Source: Pestalotiopsis fici W106-1 (taxonomy: Eukaryota; Ascomycota; Sordariomycetes; Amphisphaeriales; Sporocadaceae). Taken from it: a stretch of DNA of 64,000 nucleotides. Of the stretch, positions 53,801 to 64,000 are shown in pieces; within the stretch, counting starts at the first letter, position 1; the number at the start of each line of letters is the position of its first letter. Both the position numbers and the translations under genes were made by a program. Below the pieces are notes generated by a model that worked only from the letters and a program-made list of their open reading frames with translations, did not search any database and was not told where the DNA came from. The stretch covers positions 6,549,521-6,613,520 of the forward strand of contig NW_006917091.1 of NCBI RefSeq assembly GCF_000516985.1, in the 5' to 3' direction.

Positions 53801-54038
53801 CCTTGTTCTTGCGGTCTTTCTTGTTGTCCTTAAAGTCACGCTTGGGCACGTCGTTGCGTTTCTTGGCGGCAGGTTCGGCCTTGTCGTCTTGTCTTTTCCT
53901 CTTCAAGTCGGGCTTGCTTTGCGGCGACTTGAGGTTCTGCTGTGACTGCTTCTTCTTTGGGCCCTTTTTTGACTCAGACAGCTTTTGATCAATCTTTTCT
54001 GTCAGCTTGGACAGCGCGTTATCGTCGAAAGACGCCAT
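50888..54038 (-). CDS. MAK21: Mak21/Noc1, 60S ribosome assembly factor
   Basis: Exons 54038-53388 and 53326-50888 on the minus strand (61-nt intron, donor GTTAGT) encode 1029 residues, close to yeast Mak21. The N-terminal 200 residues are Lys/Glu-rich with acidic runs. After the splice (RGDWKT then IFEPRPDWH) come HEAT-like helices and the CBF/Mak21 domain, with FNTSIQALMLIQQM, SKQALYLNLLYRSLKND, HQPSFVCGIIYLI and the conserved VAVEDVFFHEYFNRV. The C-terminus is acidic and ends RKKMLKGLPTFASVDDYA. Noc1 with Noc2 carries early 66S pre-ribosomes within the nucleolus. It shares a 395-bp bidirectional promoter with the prolyl-tRNA synthetase gene. Confidence 0.96.
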
Positions 54039-54433
54039 GGCGTGAGTTTGGCGAGTTTGGCGAGGTTGACGCTGAAGTTTGCGCTGCAGGGCAATTGATT
54101 GTAGCAGTTCAGAGGTATCGCGAGCTGCCGCAAAAAAAGTTCCTGTACCAGAAAATTATTGCGGGGCAGATACGGTTATCGATATGAGCGACGCTAAGCA
54201 TTGTGACCAATGAGACTTTTCTGCATAGAGTTTTTGACCCACTTTCTGCTTGGTCTTCTGGCTCCTGGACATAAGGAAACATGCGATCAAGTCAATATTG
54301 AAAATAATCCAATTGAAACTACCTGTCATCTTTTAATCCTCAATTGTCATCTTGAAAGTGGAGACCAAGAACTGCCTTTGCTTCAGATACTCCAAGCCTC
54401 GTAGCGCCCTCGATCATGAGAAGGTAGACAGCC
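54039..54433. promoter_or_regulatory. Bidirectional promoter of MAK21 and mitochondrial ProRS
   Basis: 395 bp separate the two start codons, so both genes must be driven from here. No TATA box is obvious, as is usual for housekeeping pairs. Confidence 0.6.
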
Positions 54434-56182
54434 ATGCTATCAACACGAGCATCATGGATGTCCCAAGTTAAGACTGCTGGGGCATCTATAAGGAGCCTAC
54501 GATCCTACAGCAGTGCTCCGCCTTCAAAGTACGCGGATACACGTCGTGCACGACTGTCACGATTATGGCTGCCTACACCAGGTGCGACAACAGGCTCTGA
54601 GCATGAGGATAGTCATGCGAAACTGATCAGGGCCGGTTTTCTCCGGCCGTCACATGCTGGCATCTTTCATATGCTGCCGCTTGGGCAAAGGGTTATGGAA
54701 AAGCTCGAAAAGCTGATCGACAAGCACATGCAGGATGTTGGCGCTCTCAAGGTGTCTCTGTCGTCGATATCATCCCAAGCGCTGTGGGAAAAGACTGGTC
54801 GTCTAGAGGGATATGGTCCGGAACTGTTTCGTTTCGCCGACAGAAAAGAGACTGGCTATCTGCTTGCGCCCACCCACGAAGAGGAAATCACATCCTTCTT
54901 CACCTCTCATATCTCATACAGAAACTTGCCGCAGAGAATCTACCAGATCAGTCGCAAGTATAGAGACGAACTCCGGCCGCGACACGGCCTCTTGAGAGGG
55001 CGAGAGTTTGTCATGAAGGACTTGTACACTTTCGACGTGGACGTGGAGACGGCATTGCAGACATATGCCGAAGTCAGAGCCGCCTATTCACGGCTTTTTG
55101 ATGAGTTGAAGCTCCCCTACTTGGTCGCCGAGGCCAGTTCAGGAGATATCGGAGGAGACCTGAGTCATGAATACCATCTTCCTTCGTCGGTGGGAGAGGA
55201 TAATGTCATTAGCTGCGACAGCTGTTCATACGTTGCCAATGAAGAGCTTGCAGTTTCCAAGCCTCGATCGTATGCTGATGGTCAGGACAAGACTTCAGTG
55301 CAGAGGACATGGCACGGCCTCACAAAGGACCGCTCTACTCTTATTGTTGTCAATTTTAGAGCTTCGTCCGACTCTGCCCACCCTGCAATCAACACACATG
55401 CCATCAAGGCCATTGTGCCCGACTTGGATCCAAGCATTGAAGATGCCGGTGCCGTATGGCGTCGTTCTACTGAAGCCGAAAAGGCCAGTATGAAGACTAT
55501 CCGTCTGGTTGACCAGAGCGACGCTGGCTTGAAAGAGGAAGAAACATCGGCACCGGATTCCGAAACAGTCATGACCCAGCACCCTGAGACAGGCGAGCCT
55601 CTGAACCTCCTGCAAATCCACGACGGCGATGGCTGCGCCCAATGCGACTCGGGCAAGCTTCGCGTGCAAAAGGCTGTCGAGCTCGGCCACACGTTCCACC
55701 TCGGCACCCGATACTCGGCCCCCCTAGACGCCCAGGTCCGCCTTCGTGAGAACACCCTCGTCCCCATCCAGATGGGCTGCCACGGTATTGGCGTGTCTCG
55801 CATCGTCGGAGCCGTGGCGGACCACTTGGCGGACAAGAAGGGCCTCAACTGGCCCCGAGCTATTGCCCCTTATGAGGTTGTCGTTATCCCCGGGCGCAAC
55901 ACCAAGGACGAAGACGGCAGTCTCGTCTATGATCACCTGCAGAAGCATGACCGCAATGGCGAGCAGCAACCCATTGACGTTATCCTTGATGATCGGACCG
56001 AGTCCTTTGGCTGGAAGATGAACGACGCCGACACTATCGGCTACCCGGTCATTGTTCTACTTGGACGCAAATGGGACGGTGAGAGGGTGTGCGAGGTACA
56101 ATGCAGGAGACTTTCCATCAAAGAAGATGTACCATTTGAACAATTGCCCGTATTTGTCAACGACTTGCTGGCAAAGCTGTAA
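54434..56182 (+). CDS. AIM10: Mitochondrial prolyl-tRNA synthetase
   Basis: An intronless 582-residue frame. The first 35 residues are basic and Ser-rich (SIRSLRSYSSAPPSKYADTR), a likely mitochondrial presequence. Class II marks follow: SHAGIFHMLPLGQRV (motif 1 region), RHGLLRGREFVMKDLYTFD (motif 2) and GCHGIGVSRIVGAV (motif 3), with the TGYLLAPTHEEEIT loop and a C-terminal anticodon-binding domain (IGYPVIVLLGRKWDGERVCEV). The bacterial-type insertion between motifs 2 and 3 is present but short and divergent (residues about 270-400), so proofreading is uncertain. The enzyme charges mitochondrial tRNA-Pro. The partner in the divergent pair is MAK21. Confidence 0.96.
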   Translation: MLSTRASWMSQVKTAGASIRSLRSYSSAPPSKYADTRRARLSRLWLPTPGATTGSEHEDSHAKLIRAGFLRPSHAGIFHMLPLGQRVMEKLEKLIDKHMQDVGALKVSLSSISSQALWEKTGRLEGYGPELFRFADRKETGYLLAPTHEEEITSFFTSHISYRNLPQRIYQISRKYRDELRPRHGLLRGREFVMKDLYTFDVDVETALQTYAEVRAAYSRLFDELKLPYLVAEASSGDIGGDLSHEYHLPSSVGEDNVISCDSCSYVANEELAVSKPRSYADGQDKTSVQRTWHGLTKDRSTLIVVNFRASSDSAHPAINTHAIKAIVPDLDPSIEDAGAVWRRSTEAEKASMKTIRLVDQSDAGLKEEETSAPDSETVMTQHPETGEPLNLLQIHDGDGCAQCDSGKLRVQKAVELGHTFHLGTRYSAPLDAQVRLRENTLVPIQMGCHGIGVSRIVGAVADHLADKKGLNWPRAIAPYEVVVIPGRNTKDEDGSLVYDHLQKHDRNGEQQPIDVILDDRTESFGWKMNDADTIGYPVIVLLGRKWDGERVCEVQCRRLSIKEDVPFEQLPVFVNDLLAKL

Positions 56183-56861
56183 TATAGATGCTTCCAAGGC
56201 ATTTCACTCTGCTATCATAGCTATGTACATTACTGTATATACCAAAAGCCATCAGTCGGTCCAAATTAGAGATTACGAGGACCAATATATTTCCATGCCA
56301 CTTCGTATCACTTTTCCCGCAATTTTGATTGGCAATGTCTACATGTATTGCCCATCTCACTTCCAGTCAAATGTATTAGCCGACAGACATGACGAGTATA
56401 GAATGTCTGCTCGACAAGGACCTGTCATAGTCCCGTTCCAGGCCCTACAGTAGTATATGTTCACAGAACGCGTTCCTTGTTGCTCCAAACAATGTACTTG
56501 TTCCAGCTCACGACAAGGGCAATTGTTCGCTCCTTCATTGAGATGGTCATGACACGGACGTGTACGTCCTTGATCAAGGGACAAGACCACTTTGTTTCCA
56601 CCAGATCACGCATAGGTATATAAGGAAAGCGAGCTTCGGATCAAGGTTAACCCTGCATCACCATTCACCATTACGGTAACTTCTACAAACAATACAACTT
56701 TATCAGTCGGTAAAAGAAAGAAATTGAGAGGAGAGTCTCTTGGAGCAAGAGATAATTTTCCAGCAGATAAGAGTCCAAAAAGCATCTCTCTACAGAAAAG
56801 ACAGCAATTTCTTTTTACTATCAAAGGATAAGGATTAGACAAGAATAGACAAATATCAGTC
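56183..56861. other. Intergenic stretch, J-protein upstream region
   Basis: No gene. A TATA box lies at 56617-56625 and the leader before the next ATG is A-rich. Confidence 0.45.
56617..56625 (+). promoter_or_regulatory. TATA box
   Basis: TATATAAGG, 245 bp before the ATG at 56862. Position and match suggest a core promoter; function is inferred. Confidence 0.5.
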
Positions 56862-58304
56862 ATGTCGGCTTACAACATGAACTCGGCACTAGGACTGGAT
56901 TACTACCAGGTCCTCGGAGTACCTCGCGACGCCACGACCGAGGAGATCCAACAGGCCTTTTCCCGATTGTCACAGGCTCCCGAGGAGGCCGAGAGTGCGG
57001 GAATTCCCGATGGGATTCAAGTCGTGCACATGATTCGAGAAGAGGCTTACAAGACGCTGACGGCCGACGCAGGCGAGCGCGAGGCGTACGATGGGGACCT
57101 GCGACGCTCCTTTATCTGGTCCTTTCTCCAGGCTCGGGGTTTCCAGGTCAAGACGACCACCCGGCTTGGAGAAATCATTGAGTTTCTGGAGGAGGAGGAC
57201 TTTATCGGCTTCATGGCTGGTGAGGGTCTCCCGGTCAAGGGCTGGCAACTGTCTCTGGACGGTCGCTACTATTTCGAGCTTGGCAGTGGCCGAGAGGAGC
57301 GCAAGGCGGCCGAGTCTCGGTCTCTTGTCATTGAAACTCGACCTGTTCCCGTAATGGAGCCTTTGTATCCCGTAGCAGAGTCTCGACCTATTATTACTGA
57401 AGGGACGATTTCATATTCCAATGAGCTTCCAACACGGGTTGAGCTTCCAGTGATGGAGGCTGAAGCTCCTCGCCCACATCCCTCGAGCAACAGCATCCCA
57501 AGCTCTGGCTTCTCTAGCATTTGGTCCCGAATGCCCCGCGTATGGGACGTATTACACCACATCCTGTTTTATCTGCTGCTGGCTTGTCTATTGTTCCGCA
57601 TTCCCAACGAGGAAGTACGGACTGAGTCAAGTCACCGCGACGACGCCCGGATGAACCACTACGAGGTTCTGGGCGTCCCGGCGACGGCCTCGGTCGAGGA
57701 CATCAGGAGGGCGTACCACGCCGCCGCACTGCAGTTTCACCCGGACAAGGTGCACGCGGGGGCCAACGGCTCCAACGCAAAGGCCGGAGTTGACGACGAC
57801 GAGGAAGAGGTCAATGAGACCATGTGCCGGATCAACGAGGCGTATTCGACGCTTTCGACCGACGCCCGCTGCCTTTATGACCACGAGACCTTGCACGGTG
57901 GGAGCCGCCAGTACGCCGAGTGCATGGAAGCGTTTGGCTTTGCCGAAGCCGAGCGGCTGATGGAGCAGCGCGTTGAGATGGAACGAGAGGCGAGAGAACG
58001 GGAGCAGAAGAAGTTACGGCAGATGGTCAGGGAGGGAGGAACCACCAATTCTACGGAATTGTCGTTGGTCGTCCATCCTGTCCATCGTGCCGTAGATTCT
58101 GCAAAGTTCTCCCTGTCCAAGTCCCTCCGCGCTGCCGAAATGGCCGTCTCCGAGTACGTCGTTCCGGTCGCGCATGTCGTGTCCAGACGTCTCCGTATTG
58201 CCGGGAACAGACTCTACTTGATATGTTACAATCATGAGTCGACTCGGCTGGTTGTCTTTTTCCTTGGACAGTTGATTGGCATTGACATTTGTGGAGCAAT
58301 TTGA
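56862..58304 (+). CDS. Membrane protein with two J domains, the first degenerate
   Basis: An intronless 480-residue frame. Residues 13-78 form a J-like domain (DYYQVLGVPRDATTEEIQQA ... EEAYKTLTAD..REAYD) but the HPD loop is replaced by QAPEEAES, so it should not stimulate Hsp70. Residues 80-145 have no known match, residues 150-225 are Pro-rich, and a single helix lies at 230-247 (VLHHILFYLLLACLLFRI). The second J domain (265-345) is complete, with HYEVLGVPATASVEDIRRAY and the HPD in FHPDKVH, plus an acidic insertion before INEAYSTLS. A charged helix (ERLMEQRVEMEREARERE) and a weakly hydrophobic end follow. The active J domain may recruit Hsp70 at an ER or other membrane. No standard J-protein has this layout to my knowledge. 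Confidence 0.85.
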   Translation: MSAYNMNSALGLDYYQVLGVPRDATTEEIQQAFSRLSQAPEEAESAGIPDGIQVVHMIREEAYKTLTADAGEREAYDGDLRRSFIWSFLQARGFQVKTTTRLGEIIEFLEEEDFIGFMAGEGLPVKGWQLSLDGRYYFELGSGREERKAAESRSLVIETRPVPVMEPLYPVAESRPIITEGTISYSNELPTRVELPVMEAEAPRPHPSSNSIPSSGFSSIWSRMPRVWDVLHHILFYLLLACLLFRIPNEEVRTESSHRDDARMNHYEVLGVPATASVEDIRRAYHAAALQFHPDKVHAGANGSNAKAGVDDDEEEVNETMCRINEAYSTLSTDARCLYDHETLHGGSRQYAECMEAFGFAEAERLMEQRVEMEREAREREQKKLRQMVREGGTTNSTELSLVVHPVHRAVDSAKFSLSKSLRAAEMAVSEYVVPVAHVVSRRLRIAGNRLYLICYNHESTRLVVFFLGQLIGIDICGAI

Positions 58305-58364
58305 TCGTAAAAGTTGCTTTTATTCTTGCAGATTAGGTACAGTATTCCGTATTGTTTTCTATGA

Positions 58365-58385
58365 ATTATTATTATTATTATTATT
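58365..58385. repeat. ATT microsatellite
   Basis: Seven ATT triplets about 60 bp after the stop codon of the J-domain gene. Confidence 0.9.
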
Positions 58386-60871
58386 ATATATTGAAACACA
58401 TTGTTGTCAATTCCCTGTCAGAATCAGTACTTGAACATTGCTCTGATTAGTTTACCAGCAGTACGCCATCCTTGTAGCATTATTTAGACAACCTTTTGGT
58501 TTTTCTCTCATTTCAATCTTCATTTTCATGTTTACTTCAAGACATGGTGAAAATTAAACGCCAAGACTTGCTTCTATTGAAGCGACTCACTGACCCTGAC
58601 CCGTGGCTTTGACACCATTGACGACTGACTCATCATCAATGCGTCTCTGCTTTCATCTTGGGTTCATGGCGACAAAGAGACATCTGATATGTTCGCTTAT
58701 AACGCATAAAGGATCAAATAAATAACGAGAAAGAGATAACGTTGGTGGCTCCGCCCAAGACTCCGCCCGCTAATTTAGCAAGCGAACCCTTGGACTGTGT
58801 CACCATTGAAAAGAGTATAATGCTCCAGAAGTGGCGGCGGCGGCGCGCGCTGACGGGTATTGACAAGAAAGTTTACGTATATCCTCAAGGTCCGTGCCCA
58901 AGAAACGGCTCGCCAAGGTTCAATGTCAAACATTTGACGTTGAGAAAAAGTTGTACCGAACCACAGTCCTGTATGATTGCCACCGCCTTTGGCGTCTTTG
59001 CCAACATTGGGGGGTGGATGCTTTTTTCTTCATCGCATTGATCAGATCCGCTATGGCTTAGAAGACGGGATATCCTCAATAAGGTCAGAGCGGCCTTGAT
59101 AAGACATGCAACGGCGGTGAGAGAGAGAAAGAGATTTTCAATATTGTCGCGAAACACGGTTAATAAGCTGAAGTGGAGGATTGCAGCTTTAATTACATCG
59201 CGATCAAGCTGTCGTCAAGATATTTCAAAAGGACCGATCATGACCAGAAGCAGAATAGTATACGGCATACATTCCATGGACATTCAACCCAACGCCGCCG
59301 CCACGCGCGCGCCCACAATTTGCACAATTGCCAGGGTTTCCTACTAGGCAGGGCAGAAGGGGAGAAGGAAAAAAAAAAAGAGTGATGCAGTGTTCAAACA
59401 AGCCATGACAGCAGGCAAGCCAAAGGAGTTCGAGACTCTCGGATCTACACACTGCCAAACCGCTTTGGTGCACAAGCTCGGCCAGGGTCTGCGGGTTGCG
59501 GAACAATTCAATTGGGTTGCATAACTTTTTGACAGCTTCGGGAATGCAAGGAGATATACTGGGGTGGTGGGTAGTAGGTAGGCTGGTAGGGGAATCAGGG
59601 AATAAAAAGGGAGCTGGGGGGAAGGGGGTTGATTGATGAGCGACGTGCCTTGTGTGTACAATATGCTTGCTGGCTGCTTATCGCGCTTCATGGGAAATAA
59701 ATGAGACTGAACCTTGGGTGTTTCCCGAATAGGCACCACTGCCCCGTGCACCAAACCCAAACGAATACCCACCCCTCTTCGATAACCTACCTATTGACTT
59801 GTACAATATCTGTGTCTCTCTTTATCGTTTGGCCACGACGACACGTTAAAAGTACGGAATATATGCGATTGAGTTTTCTCATATTGTGGCTTGCAGGGTC
59901 CCAGACAACCAAAGCCTAAGAACGCCCTCAGTCGGAGCACAGGTGCCTTCATGGGATGGTCATAAGGGCGATTTGCAAGCTGATTCTCCCGAAACAGGCG
60001 GTGTCATGGGGAAAAAAAGATGTGGGAGGATTCCACATCATAAATTGTTTGAGCTGCCATCAATCGTTTGGCGTTCTTTTCTCAAGTGATTTCTGTAGGG
60101 GTTGACGACATGGCTACATACTATTTTCGTCCGTCAGTTACATTCCATGTGTGGAACATGATCTCTTATCAACAGCGATCCCCGCCAAAGGGTTCATCAG
60201 ATTGCGTATTGTAAAGAAGAATGTGGATTTTGTGATCCACGATATCGTCTCTTACCTTGGCACAGTATATCTTCTTGCACCGACCCGGCATTCAAATCAC
60301 GCCGAACACAGGGCACACGCGAAGCTATTTGACGCGCAACACTGTCTCCCGCCCCAGCGTCTATCTCGCCGCAAGATCCGAGCATCCTTGGTAGTATCTA
60401 TCTATTAATTATAACCTAAGCTGAAAAAGCTAGGGATGAGGTCTGATTCTGGGCCTTTGAATTCCCCACTGCTGCTGCTGACGATTGTCAAATGCCCCCT
60501 TGCTGCTTGTGCCCCCATGTCTGTCAATTGCCTGTGTGCTGAGAGAGATGGACAATAGACAGCCCTGGGCAACTTGGGTAATTGAGGCTGCTCTTCACTT
60601 TCTATCAGCGCCCGCCCCAACGATCCGTCAAGACCCCGCATTATACGGAATGCATACCGAATTGGACAAGGCCGGGCCGAGCGCGCAGCAAGGGCGAAAA
60701 ATGTGGTCCCCCTCTTTTGATAGGGTAAACGTACATGATCATCCGCATCTACTCTAAATCGTTGGCGTATATACACATAGTACATGCGGCAAGCATGCAT
60801 GCGCCTTGTCTGCCAAAGTAAAAGAATGGGGCGGTACTTCGTACATGAATTTGTAAATGGACGGGCCAAAG

Positions 60872-60894
60872 ACACACACGCACGCGCGCGCACG
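60872..60894. repeat. Alternating CA/CG tract
   Basis: 23 nt of strictly alternating purine and pyrimidine (CA, then CG, then CA steps), the type of sequence that can adopt Z-DNA. Confidence 0.9.
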
Positions 60895-61310
60895 AACACA
60901 ACCCTCCCTGTAAGGTAAACGGGCAGGTGGGGGTTGCCTTTCGACCCAAACTATCGCGCTCTAGGTATAGAGCAACTATAATGTGTAGATTACATACATT
61001 AGATAATGGATGAGACCTCCGCATCCCGGGCAGTTGCTGATTCTGTTCCCGAATTCGTCTTCACTCTCGTGGGAGTACTCTCCTCACTACTCATAGACAC
61101 GACAAACAAGTCCGTTTACACAGAGGTTCGGGTTCAGAAAGACGACAACATCTGGCGGGGACACCAGAAACAACAAGCAACTCGTTGGCTGCTGGCACGG
61201 CATGGAAACTCGACGGCGTTGACGCCGATACATCAATTGTGATACAAAGACCGGGGGGTTGGTACAGCAAAGCATCAATTGAAGAAAAAGAAAAAAGAGA
61301 TTCAGCAAAG

Positions 61311-62608
61311 ATGGATCTCTCCAGGGACAGGAGCCCGAACCTGATGATCATGGACGTGCTGTTCATCTCGCTGGCCTCGATATCCTGCCTGCTGCGGTGC
61401 TACACGCGCGTCTTTGTGGTGCGGGCCTTTGGCATCGACGACTGGCTCATGCTCGTCGCCATGCTCTTTTACGTGCTCTACATTGTCAGCGGCCTCATCA
61501 GCGCCGCCCACGGCAGCGGCCGCCACCAGGACACGCTGTCCGACGCCGACTTGTCCATTGCCATGCGCAACTGGTGGCTGTGCTACCTCTGGTACGACGC
61601 CTGCATGGTCTTTGCCCGCCTCTCCATTGGCATCTTCTTCTTGCGCCTGACCGTCAAGCGCCTGCATCGGTACTTGATGTACTTTGTCATGGTCACCACG
61701 GTTCTCTTTGGGCTGGTCTTTCTGGGAGTCGCCATTGGCGAATGCACACCGGCACCATATTTTTGGGACAAGACCATAGAAGGAGGATGGTGTGTGGATG
61801 ACCGTATTATCGTGGCTCTCATGTACGTATACAGCGCATCTTCGCTGTTCTCGGACGCAACATATGCCATCTTTCCCATATTCTTGATGAAGGGATTGCA
61901 GATGGACAGAAAGACCAAATATGCCGTTATGCCGATTCTGGGGCTCGGTTGGGTGTAAGTGATTTCGTCTCTGTTCTTCAGAGCCGAATTTCAACATATA
62001 GCACCGTCACTAACTCCGTGTCATGCAGGGCTAGTATAGCAGTCTTGATCCGCTTCGCATACTTGACCACACTGGCTTCAGAGGACTTTACATATGACGC
62101 CATCACCATCGCCATTCTTTCCTCGGCCGAGCAAGGGCTGGCCATCACCGCCGGTAACTTGGTTACGCTGCGGCCGCTCTTTACCCGCAAGTTTGGACTT
62201 TGGAGCTCCCTCGCGCGCGACGGGAATTCGGCCGCCAACCAGCACCCGCCTACCATTGGTGCCGTCGACAGGGCAAAAGGCCGAGCCGCCTCGGCCGCAT
62301 CAGACCCAAGCGATGTCGGCCTCGCAACTTTTCTGCGGGGCTACGCAACCGATGAGGAATCAGGAGTACCAATGAAGAGCCATGATGGCGCCTTGGAGCA
62401 GCAAAGCGTGGATACGACGACGGATGGATCCGGGGCAAGTCAAAAACGGAACAGTCACGTATGGTGTGCGCCCATGGAAGATGAAAACGAAAGTCAAAAT
62501 GGACTGCATCATCAGTCATCGAGGGATACCTTGACTGATATAACAAAAGCAATGCCGGCCACTTTTCTAGCAAGGGAAGGCAGGCTTCGAGATAGTGGTG
62601 GCACATGA
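61311..62608 (+). CDS. Seven-helix fungal rhodopsin-domain protein
   Basis: Exons 61311-61954 and 62029-62608 (74-nt intron, branch CACTAAC) encode 407 residues. The N-terminal 280 residues contain seven hydrophobic helices typical of the Fung_rhodopsin family (CFEM-receptor and satratoxin SC1-like proteins): DVLFISLASISCLLRCYTRVF, the FGIDDWLMLVAMLF block with the family Asp-Asp-Trp, WYDACMVFARLSIGIFFLRL, the GECTPAPYFWD loop with its Cys, and VASIAVLIRFAYLTT joined by splicing. The C-terminal 120 residues are cytosolic, disordered and Ser-rich. There is no retinal Lys motif; the name is historical. Roles in signalling or in secondary-metabolite clusters are known for relatives. There is no cluster here. 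The start at 61311 places helix 1 near the N-terminus. Confidence 0.9.
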
Positions 62609-63009
62609 GATATTATTCATAACCATAATGATGAATGAATTACGACCTGATCTTGATGCGATCCTTTCACGACTTTGACCTGCTCGGCGACTGCTTGAAC
62701 TATATATGACTTGCGAGTCGACTATCATGACGACTGCATCGAGCAACAAGAGCAAGTGGGGTTCCACAGGCAATTAATTGGAGTCGAAATTTAATTAATT
62801 CAAGCAATTGTTCATTATCATGATAGCTCGTTTATAATAGGTACATGCTCAACTGTTCTTCCCGATTTTGAACCTAGACTGCCGCCCCAAGAATTTGGCA
62901 AAGTTTAGCAATCACGAACTTACAAGCGATATTTTCCCCCCAGAGCATGGAAGTTTTCATATTGCAATTACTCCATATTCTCCCCAACTTGTCATTCATT
63001 TCGATACGC
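62609..63009. other. Convergent 3' spacer
   Basis: About 400 bp between two stop codons, AT-rich. Nothing is supported. Confidence 0.45.
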
Positions 63010-64000
63010 TCAGAGTTTCCCAAGCTCTTCCATAGCGGCAGAGATTGAACGCTCAACGTGCTCGTAGCGAGCACGTTTCGCTGCCTCTACTTCATTCACA
63101 AACTTTCTCTTTGCCGAAACCTTATTACGTAACTCTTTGATACCTTTCAAGGTATTCTTGTAAGCGCTGGAAATCTCGCGACAGTCGTTTTGGAACACTC
63201 GTGATACCTGACGCAAGTCTTCCTGTTGACGTTCATGTAATTGAGCAACAATCCTTCGACCATTATGATTATACTCCTCAACAATATTATTGAGCTTGCC
63301 GTCCTGAGAATAAAGTTTTCCAATGATTGCCTACGATCTTGTCAGTGTTGCGAGTATTGGTAAATCGCACCAGGCTTACCGTAGTCACGGCATGTATCGT
63401 GTCCACAAGATCACTAGCAGCTCGATCCACTTCTGTTCCTCCTTCTGTTTCAGAACTGCCCTGATCCTGCTTCTCTGTTGATGATGCTTCCAAGTTTGCT
63501 CGGTCTTCGTGGTATCCTTCACTCGAGTGGCCATTATACATTCGTCGTGGCAGGCTCGCACCGGTGTCTTGTCGAAATGCACCAGCTGGTTGATTGTAAG
63601 GATGAGATCCTTGAACATCCGGATACTCGACTCCAATGGTCCGAATTCGAGACTTACTGGTCCGGTGTTTGTCATTCTCCACAAGCTCTCGGTTAAACAA
63701 CGCGGCTTTGGGGTAAATAAATGGGCGGACTGCACCCCTCTGGCCTCGATGACGATCAGTAGTCTCAATGTTGGATAATATGTGAGTTTCATTACTTTCA
63801 TGTCTTCTTGGGGCTCTGAGCAGCTCCTCGGAGAATTCATGCGTCTTCTCGTTGTGTCGTAAAACCGCTTCAGCATGGTTTTGAGCTTCAGTCTTCCGTT
63901 TGAGTTCATCAACAAACACCGAGGTATTCTGTTCCCTGCTATCGGTCCCTGGAGAGAAGACATCATCATGGTCAAGAACTCGTGGTTTGACATGTTTCTT
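63010..64000 (-). CDS. Coiled-coil protein, cut by the window edge
   Basis: Two exons are visible on the minus strand: from the window edge to 63380 and 63330-63010, with a 49-nt phase-0 intron (GTAAGC donor, TCGTAG acceptor). The 5' end lies outside the window. The visible part is about 314 residues: a charged, Ser- and Arg-rich region with QDQGSSETEGGTEVD, then after the splice a long helix (NIVEEYNHNGRRIVAQLHER, continuing through FQNDCREISSAYKNTLKG and ELRNKVSAKRKFVNEVEAAK) that ends MEELGKL, with heptad-like spacing over about 100 residues. No family is recognised. A C-terminal coiled coil of this kind suggests a structural or scaffold protein, which is inference. Confidence 0.7.

Larger units (their letters stand above)
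58305..61310. other. Long intergenic stretch
   Basis: Three kb without a supported gene on either strand. It holds an ATT microsatellite (58365-58385) and an alternating CA/CG tract (60872-60894). The last part is the upstream region of the rhodopsin-domain gene. Confidence 0.5.

Noticed and set aside
61302..61997. Long minus-strand frame opposite the rhodopsin-domain gene
   Set aside because: It is a shadow of a GC-rich coding exon; the plus strand has the conserved helices and a clean intron.
1..64000. tRNA genes, transposons and CRISPR arrays
   Set aside because: I scanned by eye for T-arm consensus, terminal repeats, transposase or reverse-transcriptase motifs and regular spacers and saw none; a covariance-model and repeat search would be needed to exclude them.

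Overview
This window is nuclear DNA of a filamentous ascomycete, most likely a sordariomycete of the order Hypocreales. The evidence is a set of short spliceosomal introns (mostly 49-99 nt, GT..AG, with CTAAC/CTGAC-type branch sites just before the acceptor), fungus-specific families (Zn2Cys6 factor, Fung_rhodopsin protein, heme-thiolate chloroperoxidase, fungal CorA-like transporter) and long intergenic spaces. There are no operons. I could not place it to species, and I saw no tRNA or rRNA gene, transposon or CRISPR.

Layout. 1-8.7 kb is an accessory, partly decayed block: an intact Zn2Cys6 transcription factor, an F-box gene with a break in frame, a 2-oxoglutarate oxygenase with a one-base frameshift, and two gene remnants (the C-terminal half of an NCS1 permease and an opposite-strand open frame) that both lack their 5' ends at the same junction. 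9.5-16 kb carries two transporters on the minus strand, an OPT oligopeptide transporter and a CorA-like metal transporter. 16.8-24.4 kb is the most unusual part: two divergent paralogous kinase genes are flanked by two tiny three-exon plus-strand genes (66 and 80 codons) that share the same intron positions and a 16-codon middle exon. This looks like a duplicated kinase plus small-protein module.

24.9-31.5 kb has an AT-hook chromatin protein, V-ATPase subunit C and APS kinase. 33-47 kb is gene-sparse, with a small membrane protein, a secreted chloroperoxidase, two disordered proteins sharing PY-type motifs, a locus of GAGCAAAGCTC-containing tandem repeats, and a conserved fungal protein with an F-box-like start and a GS...D nucleotidyltransferase-like motif.

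47-58.3 kb is a housekeeping core: a mitochondrial hotdog thioesterase, a small highly expressed-looking protein, MAK21 (60S ribosome assembly) head-to-head with mitochondrial prolyl-tRNA synthetase, and a membrane protein with two J domains, one degenerate. 58.3-64 kb holds a long empty stretch, a seven-helix fungal rhodopsin-domain protein and a coiled-coil protein cut by the window edge.

All intron and exon limits were set by eye from splice signals, reading frame and family conservation. No search or alignment was run.
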